Shown: positions 17,632-29,840, counted from the stretch's first letter. The stretch is 64,000 nucleotides of DNA from Bordetella parapertussis (GCA_945873925.1 CAMCES010000001.1:73708-137707), one strand, 5' to 3'. Translations and numbers: made by a program. Notes: generated by a model not told the origin, from the letters alone.

Positions 17632-19953
17632 ATGAACATCAACTCCCTCGCACCTTCTTTTCGGCATCTGCTGGCCTTGTGTATTTTTATGTTCATTGGT
17701 GCCAGTGTTCATGCGGCAGAACCTTTTTCTGTTGAAGACATTCGCATTGAAGGCTTGCAAAGAGCAGAGCCTGGAAATGTTCTGGTCACATTGCCATTTC
17801 GCGTTGGAGACACTTACACAGATGAAAAAGGAACCCTGGCCATCAGGAATTTATTTGGACTTGGTTTGTTCAAAGATGTTCGAATTGAAGTGATTGGAAA
17901 AGTGGTCGTGGTGGTGGTTGAAGAGCGCCCACTGATTTCCTCTGTGAATTTTGTCGGCATCAAGGAATTCGACAAGGACACTTTGACAAAAGCCTTAAAG
18001 GACATTGGCTTGTCCGAAGGAAGGCCTTTTGACAAAGCCCTTGCTGACAGAGCGGAGCAAGAGCTGAAAAGACAATACATCAACAGAAGTCTTTATGGCG
18101 CTGAAGTGGTGACAACCGTTGCTCCAGCGGAGAGAAACAAGGTGAGTTTGAATTTCACGGTGGTCGAGGGTGATGTTGCCAAAATCAAAGAGTTGCGAAT
18201 TGTAGGCTCCAAAATATTTGACCAATCAACCCTCAAAGACCAGTTGGATCTATCAGAGCCAAATTACATGTCTTGGTACACCAAGTCTGATCGGTATTCG
18301 CAAGCAAAACTCAATGCGGACCTTGAAAATTTAAAGTCTTTTTACTTGTCGCGGGGCTTTCTTGAATTTCGAGTTGATTCAACACAAGTTGCCATTTCTT
18401 CCAACAAACAAGATATCAGCATCACGGTCAATGTCACCGAAGGTCAGCGGTTTGTGGTGTCTGCAGTTGAGCTAGAGGGATACTATTTGGGGCGCGACAG
18501 CGAATTCAAATCGCTGGTCATGATCAAGCCCGGTCAAGCCTATAACATCACCGATGTTGTTCAAACCACCAAAGCATTCTCCGAATATTTTGGAAATTTT
18601 GGTTTCGCTTTTGCGCGTATCGAACAACGCACAGAAGTCAATCGTGAAAACAGTCAAGTCAAGGTCATCCTGCAGGCGGATCCCGCAAGAAGAGCATATG
18701 TAAGACGAATCAATATTTCTGGTAACGAGCGAACAAAAGATGAAATCATCCGCCGCGAATTCAGGCAGATGGAGTCTTCGTGGTATGACGGAGATCGCAT
18801 CCGCCTGTCACGAGACCGTGTCGATCGTTTGGGGTATTTCACCGAAGTCAGTATTGATACCCAAGAAGTTCCTGGCAGCGCAGATCAGGTGGATATCAAT
18901 TTGAAGGTTACTGAGAAACCAACTGGTGCCTTGCAGTTGGGTGCGGGTTTTTCTTCCGCTGAAAAACTCTTCTTCTCATTTGGAATCAGCCAAGAAAATT
19001 TCTTTGGAACCGGCAACTCATTGGGTGTTCAAATAAATACAAGCAAGTACAACCAAATTTTACAGGTCAACACGACCGATCCCTACTTTACTGAGGATGG
19101 CGTTTCTCGAACCTTAAACGTCTACCATAAAAGCACCAAGCCCTACCTACTGACCAGCGGTGATTACAGTTTGACTACCTCTGGGGCGGGGGTCAGTTTT
19201 GGGGTGCCTTTCGGTGAAATTGACACTGTCTTTTTTGGGGGCTCATATGAGCAAACAACCATCAACCCTGGGACCGATCCCCTGCCGTTTGCCTATCAAA
19301 AATTTGCAGACGACTTTGGTTACACCAGCAACACCGTGCCATTGACTGTGGGCTGGGCGAGAGACAGTCGCGACAGTTTGTTGGCGCCCAATAAAGGGCG
19401 GCTGTTACGGTTGAATTCCGAAGTCGGTGTGCTGGGCAGTACACGCTATTACCGCAACAGTGGTCAATACCAAGAATACTGGCCACTCACCAAAAAATAC
19501 ACATTGGCAGTCAATGCTGAGTTGGCAAATGGGGCTGGATTAGGAGGCAAATCCTACCCGGTGTTTAAAAACTATTTTGGCGGCGGTTTGGGCTCTGTCA
19601 GGGGATTCCAGCAAGGTGCCCTGAGAACAACTTATGCAGCCAGCTTGGCCAACAGTCAAAGACCCGTCGGCGGTGCAACCAAAATTTTGTTGAACACTGA
19701 ATTTTTAGTCCCCTTTCCTGGCGTTGGTACCGACAAAACTCTGCGGCTTTATGGTTTTATAGACATTGGTAACGTGTACCTTGCTGAGGAAGACATTGAT
19801 TTGGCGGAGTTGCGAAGCTCAGGTGGCATTGGATTGAGTTGGGTTTCTCCTGTCGGTCCACTGAGATTTGCTTGGGCAAAGCCAATCAAGAAATTTGCGA
19901 GTGATGCGGCTACAATGCAGTCCTTTCAATTCCAAATCGGGACGGCTTTCTAA
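17632..19953 (+). CDS. bamA: Outer-membrane protein assembly factor BamA
   Basis: BamA is the central Omp85 component that folds beta-barrel proteins into the outer membrane. The 773-residue protein has a signal peptide (cleavage near residue 28, SVHA/AEP), five POTRA repeats to about residue 425 and a C-terminal barrel starting at TGALQLGAGFSSAEKLF. The conserved lid-loop VRGF occurs in GSVRGFQQGAL. It ends with Phe (FQIGTAF), the usual barrel-terminal residue. Its TAA shares a base with the skp ATG. Confidence 0.97.
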   Translation: MNINSLAPSFRHLLALCIFMFIGASVHAAEPFSVEDIRIEGLQRAEPGNVLVTLPFRVGDTYTDEKGTLAIRNLFGLGLFKDVRIEVIGKVVVVVVEERPLISSVNFVGIKEFDKDTLTKALKDIGLSEGRPFDKALADRAEQELKRQYINRSLYGAEVVTTVAPAERNKVSLNFTVVEGDVAKIKELRIVGSKIFDQSTLKDQLDLSEPNYMSWYTKSDRYSQAKLNADLENLKSFYLSRGFLEFRVDSTQVAISSNKQDISITVNVTEGQRFVVSAVELEGYYLGRDSEFKSLVMIKPGQAYNITDVVQTTKAFSEYFGNFGFAFARIEQRTEVNRENSQVKVILQADPARRAYVRRINISGNERTKDEIIRREFRQMESSWYDGDRIRLSRDRVDRLGYFTEVSIDTQEVPGSADQVDINLKVTEKPTGALQLGAGFSSAEKLFFSFGISQENFFGTGNSLGVQINTSKYNQILQVNTTDPYFTEDGVSRTLNVYHKSTKPYLLTSGDYSLTTSGAGVSFGVPFGEIDTVFFGGSYEQTTINPGTDPLPFAYQKFADDFGYTSNTVPLTVGWARDSRDSLLAPNKGRLLRLNSEVGVLGSTRYYRNSGQYQEYWPLTKKYTLAVNAELANGAGLGGKSYPVFKNYFGGGLGSVRGFQQGALRTTYAASLANSQRPVGGATKILLNTEFLVPFPGVGTDKTLRLYGFIDIGNVYLAEEDIDLAELRSSGGIGLSWVSPVGPLRFAWAKPIKKFASDAATMQSFQFQIGTAF

Positions 19954-20459
19954 TGGGTATCAACACTGCTCGCTTCTTGATCATGGGCTGCTTGGGAATG
20001 GCATTGCTTCCGGGTTTTGCTGAAGATTTTCGTGTCGGTTTCATCAACACAGACCGGATTTTCCGAGAAGCCAACACCGCTAAAGTCGCACAAACCAAAT
20101 TAGAACAAGAATTCTCCAAACGTGAAAAAGAGCTTGTTGAACTTGGTAATGTTCTCAAAAGCAACTCTGAAAAGTTGGAGCGCGATGCGCCCACTCTGTC
20201 AGAAACCCAACGCTCGACCCGTCAGCGCCAGTTGGCTGAGCAAGACCGTGATTTCCAGCGTAAACGCCGCGAATTTCAGGAAGACTTGAATGCACGAAAA
20301 AACGAGGAGTTGCAGCAAGTCTTAGAAAAAGCAAACAAAGTGGTTAAACAAGTTGCCGAATCAGAAAAATACGACCTGATTTTGCAAGAAGCTGTTTACA
20401 TCAATCCAAAGCATGACATCACCGAGAAGGTGATCAAAGTTATCAACGCCGGTAAGTGA
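19953..20459 (+). CDS. skp: OmpH/Skp-family periplasmic chaperone
   Basis: Skp holds unfolded outer-membrane proteins in the periplasm for BamA. The 168-residue protein has a short signal peptide (to about GFAED at residue 24) and a body that is mostly one long helical, charged coiled-coil ([22 protein letters not shown] through [17 protein letters not shown] region), followed by [20 protein letters not shown] C-terminal strands. Overlap with bamA shows coupling. Family assignment comes from shape and context, as Skp proteins are weakly conserved. Confidence 0.9.
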   Translation: MGINTARFLIMGCLGMALLPGFAEDFRVGFINTDRIFREANTAKVAQTKLEQEFSKREKELVELGNVLKSNSEKLERDAPTLSETQRSTRQRQLAEQDRDFQRKRREFQEDLNARKNEELQQVLEKANKVVKQVAESEKYDLILQEAVYINPKHDITEKVIKVINAGK

Positions 20460-20463
20460 TTGT

Positions 20464-21441
20464 GTGAACCACCTGACCTTAGGTGAGCTTGTTCAGCAAT
20501 TAGGCGGCACCTTGCATGGTGCAAGCGAGACCACCATCACAGGTCTGTCACCGTTGCTCTCTGCTGGCCCTGGGGATTTATCGTTTTTAAGCAGCCCACA
20601 ATACCGTTCACAACTGTATGAAAGTCGCGCTTCATGCGTGATCGTTGCACATGAACAGTTGAATGAAGCCCTCCGAAGGGGGGCTTGCATCGTTGCTGAC
20701 AATCCTTATGTCTATTGGGCTCGAGTGACACAAAAGTGGCGTGCACTGCAAGCCCGTCCTGATATGCATGCGGTTCACCCAACGGCCTTTATTCATCCCA
20801 CTGCACAGGTGCACCCTGACGCAGTGATCGGTCCGTTTTGTTTGGTTGAGGCTCGAGCAGTGATTGGGGCAAATACTTGGTTGAAATCGCGCGTGACCAT
20901 TTCAGAAGATTGTGTCGTCGGGGATGACTGCATATTTCATTCCGGTGTTGTCATTGGCGCCGATGGTTTTGGCTTTGCCCTTGAAAATCATGAATGGCTG
21001 AAAATTGAGCAACTGGGTGCGGTTCGGATTGGCAACCATGTTGAGATTGGTGCAAATACCTGTGTTGACAGAGGTGCGATTGAAGACACAGTGATTGAAG
21101 ATGGGGTTAAGTTAGATAACCTGATTCAAATTGGTCATAACGTTCATTTAGGCCGCCATACCGCAATGGCTGGATGTGTTGGCGTTGCAGGCAGTACGCG
21201 CATCGGCGCACATTGCACTGTGGGCGGTGGCGCTGTGATACTGGGTCACTTGGTTATTGCTGACCATGTTCATGTGTCTGCTGCAAGCGTTGTGACCCAC
21301 TCCTTGCATCAACCCGGTCAATACACCGGTGTTTTCCCTATTGATACCAATCATGCTTGGCAAAAAAACGCAGCGAGCTTAAAGCAACTCAACACACTTC
21401 GTGAGCGAATTAAAAATCTAGAGTCAGGTAGTCAGACATGA
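20464..21441 (+). CDS. lpxD: UDP-3-O-(3-hydroxyacyl)glucosamine N-acyltransferase
   Basis: LpxD adds the N-linked hydroxyacyl chain in the third step of lipid A synthesis. The 325-residue protein has an N-terminal uridine-binding domain (SFLSSPQY near residue 40), then a left-handed beta-helix of hexapeptide repeats ([20 protein letters not shown] onwards), the catalytic His in QIGHNVHLG, and a short C-terminal helix. The start is GTG 20464, four nt after the skp stop. Its TGA overlaps the fabZ ATG. Confidence 0.96.
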   Translation: MNHLTLGELVQQLGGTLHGASETTITGLSPLLSAGPGDLSFLSSPQYRSQLYESRASCVIVAHEQLNEALRRGACIVADNPYVYWARVTQKWRALQARPDMHAVHPTAFIHPTAQVHPDAVIGPFCLVEARAVIGANTWLKSRVTISEDCVVGDDCIFHSGVVIGADGFGFALENHEWLKIEQLGAVRIGNHVEIGANTCVDRGAIEDTVIEDGVKLDNLIQIGHNVHLGRHTAMAGCVGVAGSTRIGAHCTVGGGAVILGHLVIADHVHVSAASVVTHSLHQPGQYTGVFPIDTNHAWQKNAASLKQLNTLRERIKNLESGSQT

Positions 21442-21890
21442 AAATAAACGCCATGGATATCCATCAAATCCTCAAACTCCTACCGCATCGCTATCCCATC
21501 TTGCTGGTGGACAGGGTGTTGGAGATGGAAAAGGGGAAATCGATCAAGGCCTTGAAGAACGTGACCATCAATGAGCCATTTTTCAGTGGGCATTTCCCAC
21601 ACCGTCCTGTCATGCCTGGGGTTTTGATGCTAGAGGCTTTGGCGCAGGCTGCTGCTCTTTTGGCCTTTGCTACATTGGACCTCGTACCAGACGATAAGAC
21701 TGTTTATTACTTTGCTGGCATTGATGGTGCGCGGTTTAAAAAGCCCGTGGAGCCAGGTGACGTGCTTACTTTATGTGTTGAACTCGATCGCATGAAAGCT
21801 GGTATTTTTAAGTTCAAAGCCCAAGCCATGGTAGGAGATGAATTAGCGGTTCAAGCCGAATTGATGTGCACCATGCGCACCGTAGTTTGA
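21438..21890 (+). CDS. fabZ: 3-hydroxyacyl-[ACP] dehydratase FabZ
   Basis: FabZ dehydrates 3-hydroxyacyl-ACP in fatty acid elongation and competes with LpxA and LpxD for hydroxyacyl-ACP. The 150-residue hotdog-fold protein has [14 protein letters not shown], the catalytic His in [14 protein letters not shown] and the downstream Glu in [11 protein letters not shown] 21438 overlaps the lpxD stop by ATGA; a second Met (residue 6, MDIHQIL) is nearer the family start but the overlap favours the first. It sits between lpxD and lpxA, the standard order. Confidence 0.96.
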   Translation: MKINAMDIHQILKLLPHRYPILLVDRVLEMEKGKSIKALKNVTINEPFFSGHFPHRPVMPGVLMLEALAQAAALLAFATLDLVPDDKTVYYFAGIDGARFKKPVEPGDVLTLCVELDRMKAGIFKFKAQAMVGDELAVQAELMCTMRTVV

Positions 21891-21898
21891 GTATTGAC

Positions 21899-22693
21899 AT
21901 GTCGAATATCCACCCGTCAGCATTGATCAGCCCGTCAGCAGAAATCGATCCCTCAGTGACTGTGGGTCCCTTTACTGTGATTGGACCGCATGTTCGAGTG
22001 GGCGCTGGTACCCAAATTGGCTCGCATTGTGTGCTCGAGGGGAAAACAACCATTGGACAAGACAATCAGATATTTCAGTTCAATTCGCTGGGGGCAGTTC
22101 CCCAAGACAAGAAGTATGCTGGTGAACCCTGTGAATTGATGATTGGAGATAGAAACATCATCCGTGAGTTTTGTACTTTCAACATTGGCACTGCTGGAGA
22201 TGCAGGTGTCACTCGCTTGGGAAATGACAATTGGATCATGGCCTACGTCCATTTGGCCCATGATTGTCAAGTCGGAAGCCATACGATTTTTGCCAACAGC
22301 ACTCAGCTGGCCGGGCATGTTCATGTTGGAGACTGGGTCATTTTGGGTGGCTTCACCGTGGTTCATCAATTTTGCAAATTAGGCGCACATAGCTTCACAG
22401 CGATGAACTCCTTGTTGTTCGCCGACCTTCCACCTTTTGTCATGTGTCAAGGTCAACCGGCAGAGGCTCGCTCCATGAACTTTGAAGGGCTGAGGCGACG
22501 TGGTTTCACTGCGTTGCAAATTCAAGCGGTTAAAAGCATGTATAAATTGCTTTACCGTGATGGTTTGACCTTGGAGCAAGCAAGTCAGCAGATTGAGGCT
22601 TTGAAATCAAATCATGCCGAAATCTCTGGGGTTGTTGATTTGATGACAACATTTTTGCATGCTTCCTCACCGCAACGCGGTATCGTCCGTTAA
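21899..22693 (+). CDS. lpxA: UDP-N-acetylglucosamine acyltransferase
   Basis: LpxA starts lipid A synthesis by 3-O-acylation of UDP-GlcNAc. The 264-residue protein is built of hexapeptide repeats forming a left-handed beta-helix ([20 protein letters not shown]), has the catalytic His in YVHLAHDC, the [11 protein letters not shown] region and a C-terminal helical domain ([21 protein letters not shown]). ATG 21899 begins exactly where the hexapeptide repeats begin. It is 8 nt after fabZ. Confidence 0.96.
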   Translation: MSNIHPSALISPSAEIDPSVTVGPFTVIGPHVRVGAGTQIGSHCVLEGKTTIGQDNQIFQFNSLGAVPQDKKYAGEPCELMIGDRNIIREFCTFNIGTAGDAGVTRLGNDNWIMAYVHLAHDCQVGSHTIFANSTQLAGHVHVGDWVILGGFTVVHQFCKLGAHSFTAMNSLLFADLPPFVMCQGQPAEARSMNFEGLRRRGFTALQIQAVKSMYKLLYRDGLTLEQASQQIEALKSNHAEISGVVDLMTTFLHASSPQRGIVR

Positions 22694-22718
22694 TGATTTT
22701 TTGCAAGCTCTGAATTCA

Positions 22719-23861
22719 ATGGCAAGTTCATTTCAAATTGCCATGGTTGCTGGAGAAGCTTCTGGAGACCTTTTGTCTTCCTTGCTCATTCAAGGTTTGC
22801 AAACTCGATGGCCGCAAGTTGACTTGATAGGCATTGGCGGGCCCAAAATGGACCAGCTCGGCTTTGATTCTTGGTGGCCTAGCCATAAATTGGCTGTCAG
22901 AGGCTATGTCGAAGTTTTAAAGCACTATCGAGAAATCACAGGCATTCGTTCACAGCTGAGATGGCGTCTCGTCAATCAACCCCCATCCGTTTTCATCGGT
23001 GTTGATGCGCCTGACTTTAATTTGGACTTGTCCAGAGCGCTCAAGCGCAAAGGGATACCCACGGTTCATTTTGTTTGCCCGTCTGTATGGGCTTGGCGTG
23101 CAAATCGTTTGAAAACGCTGGGTGAAAGTACTGATCATGTGCTGTGCCTTTTCCCCTTTGAGCCTGAGCTATTGGCTGCCCACGGTATTGATGCAACCTA
23201 TGTTGGACACCCAGTTGCTCAAATCATTCCCGCTCATGTAGACAAAGTACTTGCCAAACAAAAATTAAACATTGAGGACCATCGACTGGTTCTAGGTCTG
23301 CTGCCCGGTAGTCGATTCAGTGAAATTCAACAACTCACAGCGCGTTTCATACATGCTGCCGCTATTTTGGAGCGTTTACATCCCAATTTGACTGTTGTCA
23401 TTCCCGCTGCCCCAGGGCTCAAGCAAAGTTTGGAGAAACTCATTCAATCACTACCAAAGTTGCGCGACTTGAAAATAACCGAGGGTAAAAGCCATGACGT
23501 CATGGCTGGCGCTGACATCGCACTGGTTGCCAGTGGTACTGCAACTCTTGAGGCTGCTCTCTTCAAATGTCCCATGGTAATAGCGTATGCGATGCCTTGG
23601 TTAAGTTGGGAAATCATTCGTCGGCAACGCCTGCAAAAGTGGGTCGGGTTACCCAATATTTTATGTAGTGACTTTGTTGTTCCAGAGCTTTTGCAATCAG
23701 AGGCATCGCCCACCGCTTTGGCCGCTGCATTGCAATCCTGGATAGATCAACCTGAGCGAGTTGAGGTGATGAAGCGTCAATTCTCTGTGCTTCATCAAAC
23801 CTTAAGCAAGGAAACAGCCTTGCTGGCCACCAATGCGATCGAGAAAATTCTTGTCCGCTAA
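22719..23861 (+). CDS. lpxB: Lipid-A-disaccharide synthase
   Basis: LpxB (glycosyltransferase family 19) condenses lipid X with UDP-diacylglucosamine on the inner face of the cytoplasmic membrane. The 380-residue protein shows the N-terminal AGEASGD motif, [35 protein letters not shown] and the [10 protein letters not shown] donor-site motif. ATG 22719 is chosen, eight codons before AGEASGD; earlier in-frame starts lie inside lpxA. The 3' end overlaps rnhB by 29 nt. Confidence 0.96.
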   Translation: MASSFQIAMVAGEASGDLLSSLLIQGLQTRWPQVDLIGIGGPKMDQLGFDSWWPSHKLAVRGYVEVLKHYREITGIRSQLRWRLVNQPPSVFIGVDAPDFNLDLSRALKRKGIPTVHFVCPSVWAWRANRLKTLGESTDHVLCLFPFEPELLAAHGIDATYVGHPVAQIIPAHVDKVLAKQKLNIEDHRLVLGLLPGSRFSEIQQLTARFIHAAAILERLHPNLTVVIPAAPGLKQSLEKLIQSLPKLRDLKITEGKSHDVMAGADIALVASGTATLEAALFKCPMVIAYAMPWLSWEIIRRQRLQKWVGLPNILCSDFVVPELLQSEASPTALAAALQSWIDQPERVEVMKRQFSVLHQTLSKETALLATNAIEKILVR

Positions 23862-24462
23862 ACAGTCTTCCCTGAATTGGGATGGTCCAGTATTGCTCGC
23901 CGGCGTTGACGAGGCAGGACGTGGGCCTTTGGCTGGCCCCGTGTTTGCCGCGGCGGTGATTTTGGATGAATTACACCCCATTCCTGGTTTGGCTGACTCC
24001 AAACAATTGACCCCAAGAAAACGATCCCAACTTTATGGATTGATCAAATCCCAGTCGCTTTGCTGTTCAGTTGGCCAAAGCTCAGTGGAGGAAATTGATC
24101 GGCTCAATATATTGCAGGCCACCATGCTTGCCATGCAACGTGCAATAAATGGTTTGCGTTTGAGGCCAGGCAAAGTCTTGGTTGATGGAAATCGATTGCC
24201 TGTGCTGGATGTTTTGGCTGAAGCTGTAATCAAAGGTGATACCAAATTCAAATGTATTTCTGCAGCTTCCATCGTTGCCAAGGTGGAACGTGATCTCTGG
24301 TGTGAATCCATTGACAAAAGTCTTCCTGGCTACGGCTTTGCGCAACACAAAGGGTACGGTACCCAACTGCATATGGAGGCACTTCGTCGATTGGGTCCAA
24401 CGGTTTGGCACCGTAAAAGTTTTGCACCTGTTTCCCTGTTGCTTAGCGCTTCTGCAAAATGA
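23833..24462 (+). CDS. rnhB: Ribonuclease HII
   Basis: RNase HII removes ribonucleotides from DNA and RNA from hybrids. The 209-residue protein has the metal-binding [14 protein letters not shown] motif (Asp and Glu), [18 protein letters not shown] with a third acid, and [13 protein letters not shown] with the fourth, then [14 protein letters not shown] 23833 lies within the end of lpxB; a 29-nt overlap is acceptable, because the conserved core begins about 20 residues later. It overlaps the next gene by ATGA. Confidence 0.95.
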   Translation: MRSRKFLSAKQSSLNWDGPVLLAGVDEAGRGPLAGPVFAAAVILDELHPIPGLADSKQLTPRKRSQLYGLIKSQSLCCSVGQSSVEEIDRLNILQATMLAMQRAINGLRLRPGKVLVDGNRLPVLDVLAEAVIKGDTKFKCISAASIVAKVERDLWCESIDKSLPGYGFAQHKGYGTQLHMEALRRLGPTVWHRKSFAPVSLLLSASAK

Positions 24463-25244
24463 TCAAGCGCATTCAATCCAAAGACAACCCTTGGTTCAAA
24501 AAACTCAAGCAACTGAGCATAGACAACACCGCTTACCGTTTGCAAGGGAGGTTATGGATTGAAGGAGACCACCTTTGTTTGGCAGCCATTGAGCGGGGAT
24601 GGAGATTTTGCCAATTGGTCTTTGTTGACACTGTTGATCCATCTGTGGTGGCGCAATGGCAGTTCAACAGTGATGAAATTATTTTCATACCTCAAGCCAT
24701 GATGGAGAGCTTGAGCTCTTTGCCTTCTCACACTTGGGTAGGAGGGGTTGTGGGGTTGCCCCAGGCCTTGAGTCTGTCCTACGCAGTGAACACCCTTGTA
24801 TTGGATGGCGTTCAAGACCCTGGCAATGCAGGTGCGATTTTGCGCAGTGCAGCAGCGTTCGGGTTTAAACAGGTGGTGACTACCAAAGGCAGTGCTGCCT
24901 TGTGGTCTAGCAAGGTGGTTCGTGCAGGGATGGGAGCTCATTTTGGCCTGTCTATTTTGGAGTCCGTGGACATTTCACACTTAGTCCAATCAAACCTGCC
25001 TGTTTATGTCACGAGCTCACATCAAGGCAGTTGGCTTCATGAATTATCCTCTACCCAATCCATTGAGACACCTTGTATCTGGGTGATGGGACATGAGGGT
25101 CATGGCATATCAAATACTTGGATGACCCACAATGTGCGAGTTGTTCGCATCCTCCAACCGGGCGGTGAAGAATCACTCAATGTTGCTGCTGCGGCAGCCA
25201 TTTGCATGCATGCCACGGTCACTCAGACGATCAAAACGAAGTGA
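24459..25244 (+). CDS. SPOUT-family (TrmH/SpoU) RNA 2'-O-methyltransferase
   Basis: The 261-residue protein has an N-terminal RNA-binding part starting [18 protein letters not shown], as in the TsnR/RlmB group, and a knotted SPOUT domain. That domain shows motif 1 [16 protein letters not shown], motif 2 WVMGHEGHG and motif 3 [17 protein letters not shown]. This group methylates ribose in rRNA or tRNA using SAM. The exact target nucleotide cannot be read here; RlmB itself is usually encoded next to rnr, which is not the case. It follows rnhB by an ATGA overlap, closing the long cluster that starts at pyrH. Confidence 0.9.
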   Translation: MIKRIQSKDNPWFKKLKQLSIDNTAYRLQGRLWIEGDHLCLAAIERGWRFCQLVFVDTVDPSVVAQWQFNSDEIIFIPQAMMESLSSLPSHTWVGGVVGLPQALSLSYAVNTLVLDGVQDPGNAGAILRSAAAFGFKQVVTTKGSAALWSSKVVRAGMGAHFGLSILESVDISHLVQSNLPVYVTSSHQGSWLHELSSTQSIETPCIWVMGHEGHGISNTWMTHNVRVVRILQPGGEESLNVAAAAAICMHATVTQTIKTK

Positions 25245-25250
25245 AGTCGA

Positions 25251-25277
25251 TTGCTGGATCTTTTGGACGGCTATAAT
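25251..25277 (+). promoter_or_regulatory. Probable sigma-70 promoter of carAB
   Basis: A perfect TATAAT at 25272-25277 with TTGCTG at 25251-25256 (15-bp spacing, shorter than ideal). It lies just after the methyltransferase stop and would give a carA leader of about 115 nt. Carbamoyl phosphate synthase genes are often controlled in such leaders, but I see no clear attenuator or leader peptide here. Confidence 0.5.
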
Positions 25278-25397
25278 CAATCAGTTTAATAACAACCGCA
25301 CGCCCTTCGCTCGATAAAAAAAGCCAATCCCCTTGTTGAGCAGCCAAAGAAAAGGCATCTTTATCACTTGGGGCGTCACCGAAACTCGGAGATCTGA

Positions 25398-26570
25398 GTG
25401 CTTTTGTCTCTTCAGGGAAAATCCCCTCCGGCTTTACTTGCACTGGCAGATGGCACTGTGTTCGTTGGTCAGTCTATTGGTTACCCAGGCCATGCAATCG
25501 GAGAGCTTGTTTTCAATACCTCAATGACGGGGTATCAAGAAATTCTGACAGATCCCAGTTACAGCCGACAACTTGTCACGCTGACATACCCACACATTGG
25601 TAGCTACGGTGTTTGCGATGATGATGCTGAATCTGATCAAGTACATGCAGCTGGTCTGATCATGAGAAGCTTGCCTTTGCGTCATTCAAATTTTCGAGCG
25701 CAAAGTGATTTGACAAACTATTTAAAGAAAAATAAATCAGTTGCAATTGCTGAAATAGATACACGTAAACTTACCCGACACCTTCGTGAACATGGTTCTC
25801 AAAACGGCGCTTTGGTTGCCTTGGCTTGGGGTGAATCGGTCACCCCTGAAAATATGGCGGCTGCGATTGAGTTGGCCAAATCAGCCCCCTCCATGTCAGG
25901 CTTGGACTTGGCCAAAGAGGTAAGCGTTCATCAGTCTTATCCATGGCACGAAACCGAATGGATCTTGGGGCATGGCTATGGAAAAGTGGCTAGCCCCAAA
26001 CACCATGTGGTTGCATACGATTTCGGTGTCAAAAGAAATATCTTGCGCATGTTGGCTACCCGGGGCTGCAAAGTGACCGTTGTGCCTGCAAAGACCTCTG
26101 CCGACGAGGTGTTGAAACTCAATCCAGACGGTGTTTTTTTGTCGAATGGTCCGGGAGACCCAGGCCCATGTGATTACGCTATCAGAGCCACTCAAGATTT
26201 ATTGGATAAAAAAATGCCTTTGTTTGGCATTTGCCTGGGCCATCAAATTTTGGCTCTGGCCAGTGGCGCAAAGACTTACAAAATGAAATTTGGACACCAC
26301 GGCGCAAACCATCCGGTCAAAGATTTGGATACTGGACGGGTGTCCATCACCAGCCAAAATCATGGCTTTGCGGTAGATGAAAAGTCCTTGCCTGGTCATG
26401 TCAGGGCCACGCATACCAGTTTATTTGACAACAGTTTGCAAGGACTTGAGTTGACGAGTCATCAAGCATTCAGCTTCCAGGGGCACCCAGAGGCGTCCCC
26501 CGGACCGCATGACATTGGATACCTCTTTGATCGTTTTATCCTTTCCATGGCGACGGCAAATCATGGCTAA
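25398..26570 (+). CDS. carA: Carbamoyl-phosphate synthase small subunit (glutaminase)
   Basis: CarA hydrolyses glutamine and channels ammonia to CarB for arginine and pyrimidine synthesis. The 390-residue protein has the N-terminal small-subunit domain ([16 protein letters not shown], then [15 protein letters not shown]) and a class I amidotransferase domain with the nucleophile Cys279 in GICLGHQ and the His/Glu pair in [11 protein letters not shown]. The start is GTG 25398 behind GGAG. The stop overlaps the carB ATG by 8 nt. Confidence 0.96.
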   Translation: MLLSLQGKSPPALLALADGTVFVGQSIGYPGHAIGELVFNTSMTGYQEILTDPSYSRQLVTLTYPHIGSYGVCDDDAESDQVHAAGLIMRSLPLRHSNFRAQSDLTNYLKKNKSVAIAEIDTRKLTRHLREHGSQNGALVALAWGESVTPENMAAAIELAKSAPSMSGLDLAKEVSVHQSYPWHETEWILGHGYGKVASPKHHVVAYDFGVKRNILRMLATRGCKVTVVPAKTSADEVLKLNPDGVFLSNGPGDPGPCDYAIRATQDLLDKKMPLFGICLGHQILALASGAKTYKMKFGHHGANHPVKDLDTGRVSITSQNHGFAVDEKSLPGHVRATHTSLFDNSLQGLELTSHQAFSFQGHPEASPGPHDIGYLFDRFILSMATANHG

Positions 26571-29500
26571 GCGGACCGATATTCAAACCATTCTTTTGAT
26601 TGGTGCTGGCCCAATTGTGATTGGCCAAGCATGTGAATTTGATTATTCCGGTGTTCAGGCTTGCAAAGCTTTAAGGGAAGAAGGGTTTCGGGTTATTTTG
26701 ATCAACAGCAACCCTGCAACGATCATGACTGATCCTGCAACGGCAGATGTAACCTATATCGAGCCAATCACTTGGAAAACAGTCGAAAAAATCATTGCCA
26801 AGGAAAAGCCAGATGCTATTTTGCCCACCATGGGCGGACAAACCGCGCTGAACTGTGCTTTGGATTTGTGGCACAACGGCGTTCTCGAGAAATACCACGG
26901 GGCTTTCACCGGCAAGCCCATTGAATTGATTGGCGCTACCCCTGAAGCCATTGACAAGGCAGAAGACAGGTTGAAGTTCAAAGATGCCATGACCAAAATC
27001 GGGCTCGGCTCTGCGCGCTCGGGCATCGCCCATGGCTTGGATGATGCCTGGGCGGTCCAAAAGACGGTTGGTTTCCCAGTTGTGATTCGTCCCAGTTTTA
27101 CTTTGGGTGGCACGGGGGGAGGCATTGCATACAACGCAGAAGAATTTGAAGACATTTGCAAGCGTGGATTGGACGCGTCCCCGACCAATGAACTCTTGAT
27201 CGAAGAATCTTTGTTGGGTTGGAAAGAGTTCGAAATGGAAGTTGTCCGTGACAAAGCCGACAATTGCATCATTGTTTGCTCTATTGAAAACTTAGACCCA
27301 ATGGGCGTTCACACGGGTGACTCGATCACTGTGGCGCCTGCACAAACACTGACAGACAAGGAATACCAAATATTGCGCAACGCAAGTCTTGCAGTTTTGC
27401 GCGAAATTGGTGTCAATACAGGCGGATCCAACGTTCAATTTGCCATCAATCCGTTGGATGGACGCATGGTGGTGATCGAGATGAATCCAAGGGTCTCTCG
27501 TTCCTCTGCACTGGCCTCCAAGGCGACAGGGTTTCCCATTGCCAAGGTAGCTGCCAAATTGGCTGTTGGCTTTACCCTCGATGAATTGCTCAACGACATC
27601 ACTGGTGGAGCAACGCCTGCCAGTTTTGAGCCAAGTATCGATTACGTTGTCACCAAAATTCCCCGATTTGCATTTGAAAAATTCCCCACCGCAGACAGCC
27701 GCCTGACCACCCAAATGAAATCTGTTGGCGAAGTCATGGCCATAGGAAGAACATTTCAAGAATCCTTTCAAAAGGCCTTACGTGGTCTCGAGGTCGGTGT
27801 GGATGGCATGAATGAAAAAACCCAAGACCGAGAGGTATTGGAAAAAGAACTTGGCGCTCCCGGTCCTGAAAGGATTTGGTATGTTGGAGACGCTTTTGCG
27901 CTTGGCATGGGTGTGGATGAAGTGCATGACTTGACTCGCATCGACCCATGGTTTTTGGTTCAGATTGAAGAAATCGTAAAAATTGAACTGGAATTGGAGC
28001 AGTATGTCTTGACTGACATCACCCGTGCTGAATTGCTGTTGCTCAAACAAAAGGGGTTTTCTGACCGCCGCTTGGCCAAGCAACTTAAAACCAATGAACA
28101 AGCAGTGAGAGAAGCCCGCCATGCCTTGAACATCCGACCGGTCTATAAGCGTGTGGATACCTGTGCGGCTGAATTTGCAACTCGTACCGCTTACATGTAC
28201 TCGACTTATGAAACCGAGTGCGAATCTGAGCCAACACAAAAGCAAAAAATCATGGTGTTGGGTGGTGGTCCCAATCGGATAGGACAGGGCATTGAATTTG
28301 ATTATTGCTGCGTTCATGCGGCTCTTGCCATGCGTGAGGATGGCTACGAAACCATCATGGTCAATTGCAATCCTGAAACCGTTTCCACAGATTACGACAC
28401 CAGCGATCGCTTGTACTTTGAGCCGTTGACACTGGAAGATGTTTTGGAGATTGTTGACAAAGAAAAACCCCTGGGCGTGATTGTTCAGTATGGGGGACAA
28501 ACGCCTTTGAAACTGGCCTTGGGCCTTGAAGCAGCGGGCGTTCCCATCATTGGTACTTCGCCAGACATGATTGACGCAGCAGAGGACAGGGAACGTTTTC
28601 AGCAGTTGCTACACCAATTGGGTTTGCTTCAACCGCCCAACGCTACAGCCAGAACCGAACCTGAGGCGTTGACAAAAGCATTGGAATTGGGTTATCCGTT
28701 GGTTGTACGACCCAGTTATGTGTTGGGCGGCCGTGCCATGGAAATCGTCCATGAACAAAGAGACCTCGAACGTTATATGCGCGAGGCCGTCAAAGTCAGC
28801 CATGATTCGCCGGTATTGCTTGACCGTTTTTTGAGCGATGCCATTGAATGTGATGTGGATGCCATTTGTGATGGCAAAGATGTTTTTATCGGCGGTGTGA
28901 TGGAGCACATTGAGCAAGCAGGGGTCCACAGCGGAGATTCCGCCTGTTCCTTGCCCCCGTATTCTCTGTCGCCTGAAACAGTGCTAGATCTCAAGCGCCA
29001 TACCGCTGCCATGGCACGTGGATTGAACGTGGTGGGGTTGATGAATGTGCAATTTGCGATTCAGCATCTAAACGGCCAAGACATCATTTATGTTCTTGAA
29101 GTCAATCCTCGGGCCAGCAGGACTGTGCCTTTTGTCAGCAAGGCCACAGGCATTCAGCTGGCAAAAGTTGCTGCACGCTGCATGGTTGGGCAAAGCTTGA
29201 AATCTCAAGGTGTTGATAAAGAGGTTATTCCTCCATTTTTCAGTGTCAAAGAGGCGGTTTTTCCTTTTGTGAAATTTCCGGGCGTCGACACCATTTTGGG
29301 CCCTGAAATGAAGTCGACCGGTGAGGTGATGGGCATCGGTAAATCATTTGGCGAGGCTTTTGTAAAAAGCCAGTTGGCTGCTGGTACAAAGTTGCCACGT
29401 TCTTCAGGCCCTGTGCGTAAGGTGTTTCTGACAGTTAAAAATGCTGATAAAGAGCGTGCTGTGTTGTTGGCAAAAAATCTGATTCACTTAGGGTTTGATT

Positions 29501-29817
29501 TGGTCGCTACAAAGGGTACCGCCGCAGCCATAAAAGCAGCTGGGTTAGCGGTCAGTCCGGTGAACAAAGTCACGGAAGGTCGCCCTCATGTGGTTGACAT
29601 GATTAAAAACAATGAAATTGCACTCGTCATCAACACGGTAGAGGAACGAAGAAACGCGATTGCAGACTCAAGGCAAATTCGTACCTCATCTTTGATGGCC
29701 CGTGTCACAACTTTCACCACTATTGCCGGCGCCGAAGCAGCAGTAGAGGGCATGAAGTACATGGACAATTTGGACGTTTATTCTGTTCAAGAACTTCATC
29801 AACAATTGACCCATTGA
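26563..29817 (+). CDS. carB: Carbamoyl-phosphate synthase large subunit
   Basis: CarB makes carbamoyl phosphate from bicarbonate, ammonia and two ATP. The 1084-residue protein contains the duplicated ATP-grasp synthetase units: first half opening [21 protein letters not shown], second half opening [19 protein letters not shown]. An oligomerisation segment lies between them, and an MGS-like allosteric domain forms the last ~140 residues ([18 protein letters not shown] onward). ATG 26563 gives the typical MAKRTDI start. The order carA-carB-greA is common in beta-proteobacteria. Confidence 0.97.
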   Translation: MAKRTDIQTILLIGAGPIVIGQACEFDYSGVQACKALREEGFRVILINSNPATIMTDPATADVTYIEPITWKTVEKIIAKEKPDAILPTMGGQTALNCALDLWHNGVLEKYHGAFTGKPIELIGATPEAIDKAEDRLKFKDAMTKIGLGSARSGIAHGLDDAWAVQKTVGFPVVIRPSFTLGGTGGGIAYNAEEFEDICKRGLDASPTNELLIEESLLGWKEFEMEVVRDKADNCIIVCSIENLDPMGVHTGDSITVAPAQTLTDKEYQILRNASLAVLREIGVNTGGSNVQFAINPLDGRMVVIEMNPRVSRSSALASKATGFPIAKVAAKLAVGFTLDELLNDITGGATPASFEPSIDYVVTKIPRFAFEKFPTADSRLTTQMKSVGEVMAIGRTFQESFQKALRGLEVGVDGMNEKTQDREVLEKELGAPGPERIWYVGDAFALGMGVDEVHDLTRIDPWFLVQIEEIVKIELELEQYVLTDITRAELLLLKQKGFSDRRLAKQLKTNEQAVREARHALNIRPVYKRVDTCAAEFATRTAYMYSTYETECESEPTQKQKIMVLGGGPNRIGQGIEFDYCCVHAALAMREDGYETIMVNCNPETVSTDYDTSDRLYFEPLTLEDVLEIVDKEKPLGVIVQYGGQTPLKLALGLEAAGVPIIGTSPDMIDAAEDRERFQQLLHQLGLLQPPNATARTEPEALTKALELGYPLVVRPSYVLGGRAMEIVHEQRDLERYMREAVKVSHDSPVLLDRFLSDAIECDVDAICDGKDVFIGGVMEHIEQAGVHSGDSACSLPPYSLSPETVLDLKRHTAAMARGLNVVGLMNVQFAIQHLNGQDIIYVLEVNPRASRTVPFVSKATGIQLAKVAARCMVGQSLKSQGVDKEVIPPFFSVKEAVFPFVKFPGVDTILGPEMKSTGEVMGIGKSFGEAFVKSQLAAGTKLPRSSGPVRKVFLTVKNADKERAVLLAKNLIHLGFDLVATKGTAAAIKAAGLAVSPVNKVTEGRPHVVDMIKNNEIALVINTVEERRNAIADSRQIRTSSLMARVTTFTTIAGAEAAVEGMKYMDNLDVYSVQELHQQLTH

Positions 29818-29840
29818 TTTCTACCCAATCTTTTATCACC

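Noticed and set aside
25231..25443. Open frame of 70 codons on the minus strand between the SPOUT methyltransferase and carA
   Set aside because: It overlaps the carA start and the likely carAB promoter, lacks a ribosome binding site and a recognisable family. It could be a small gene, but nothing in the sequence supports it.
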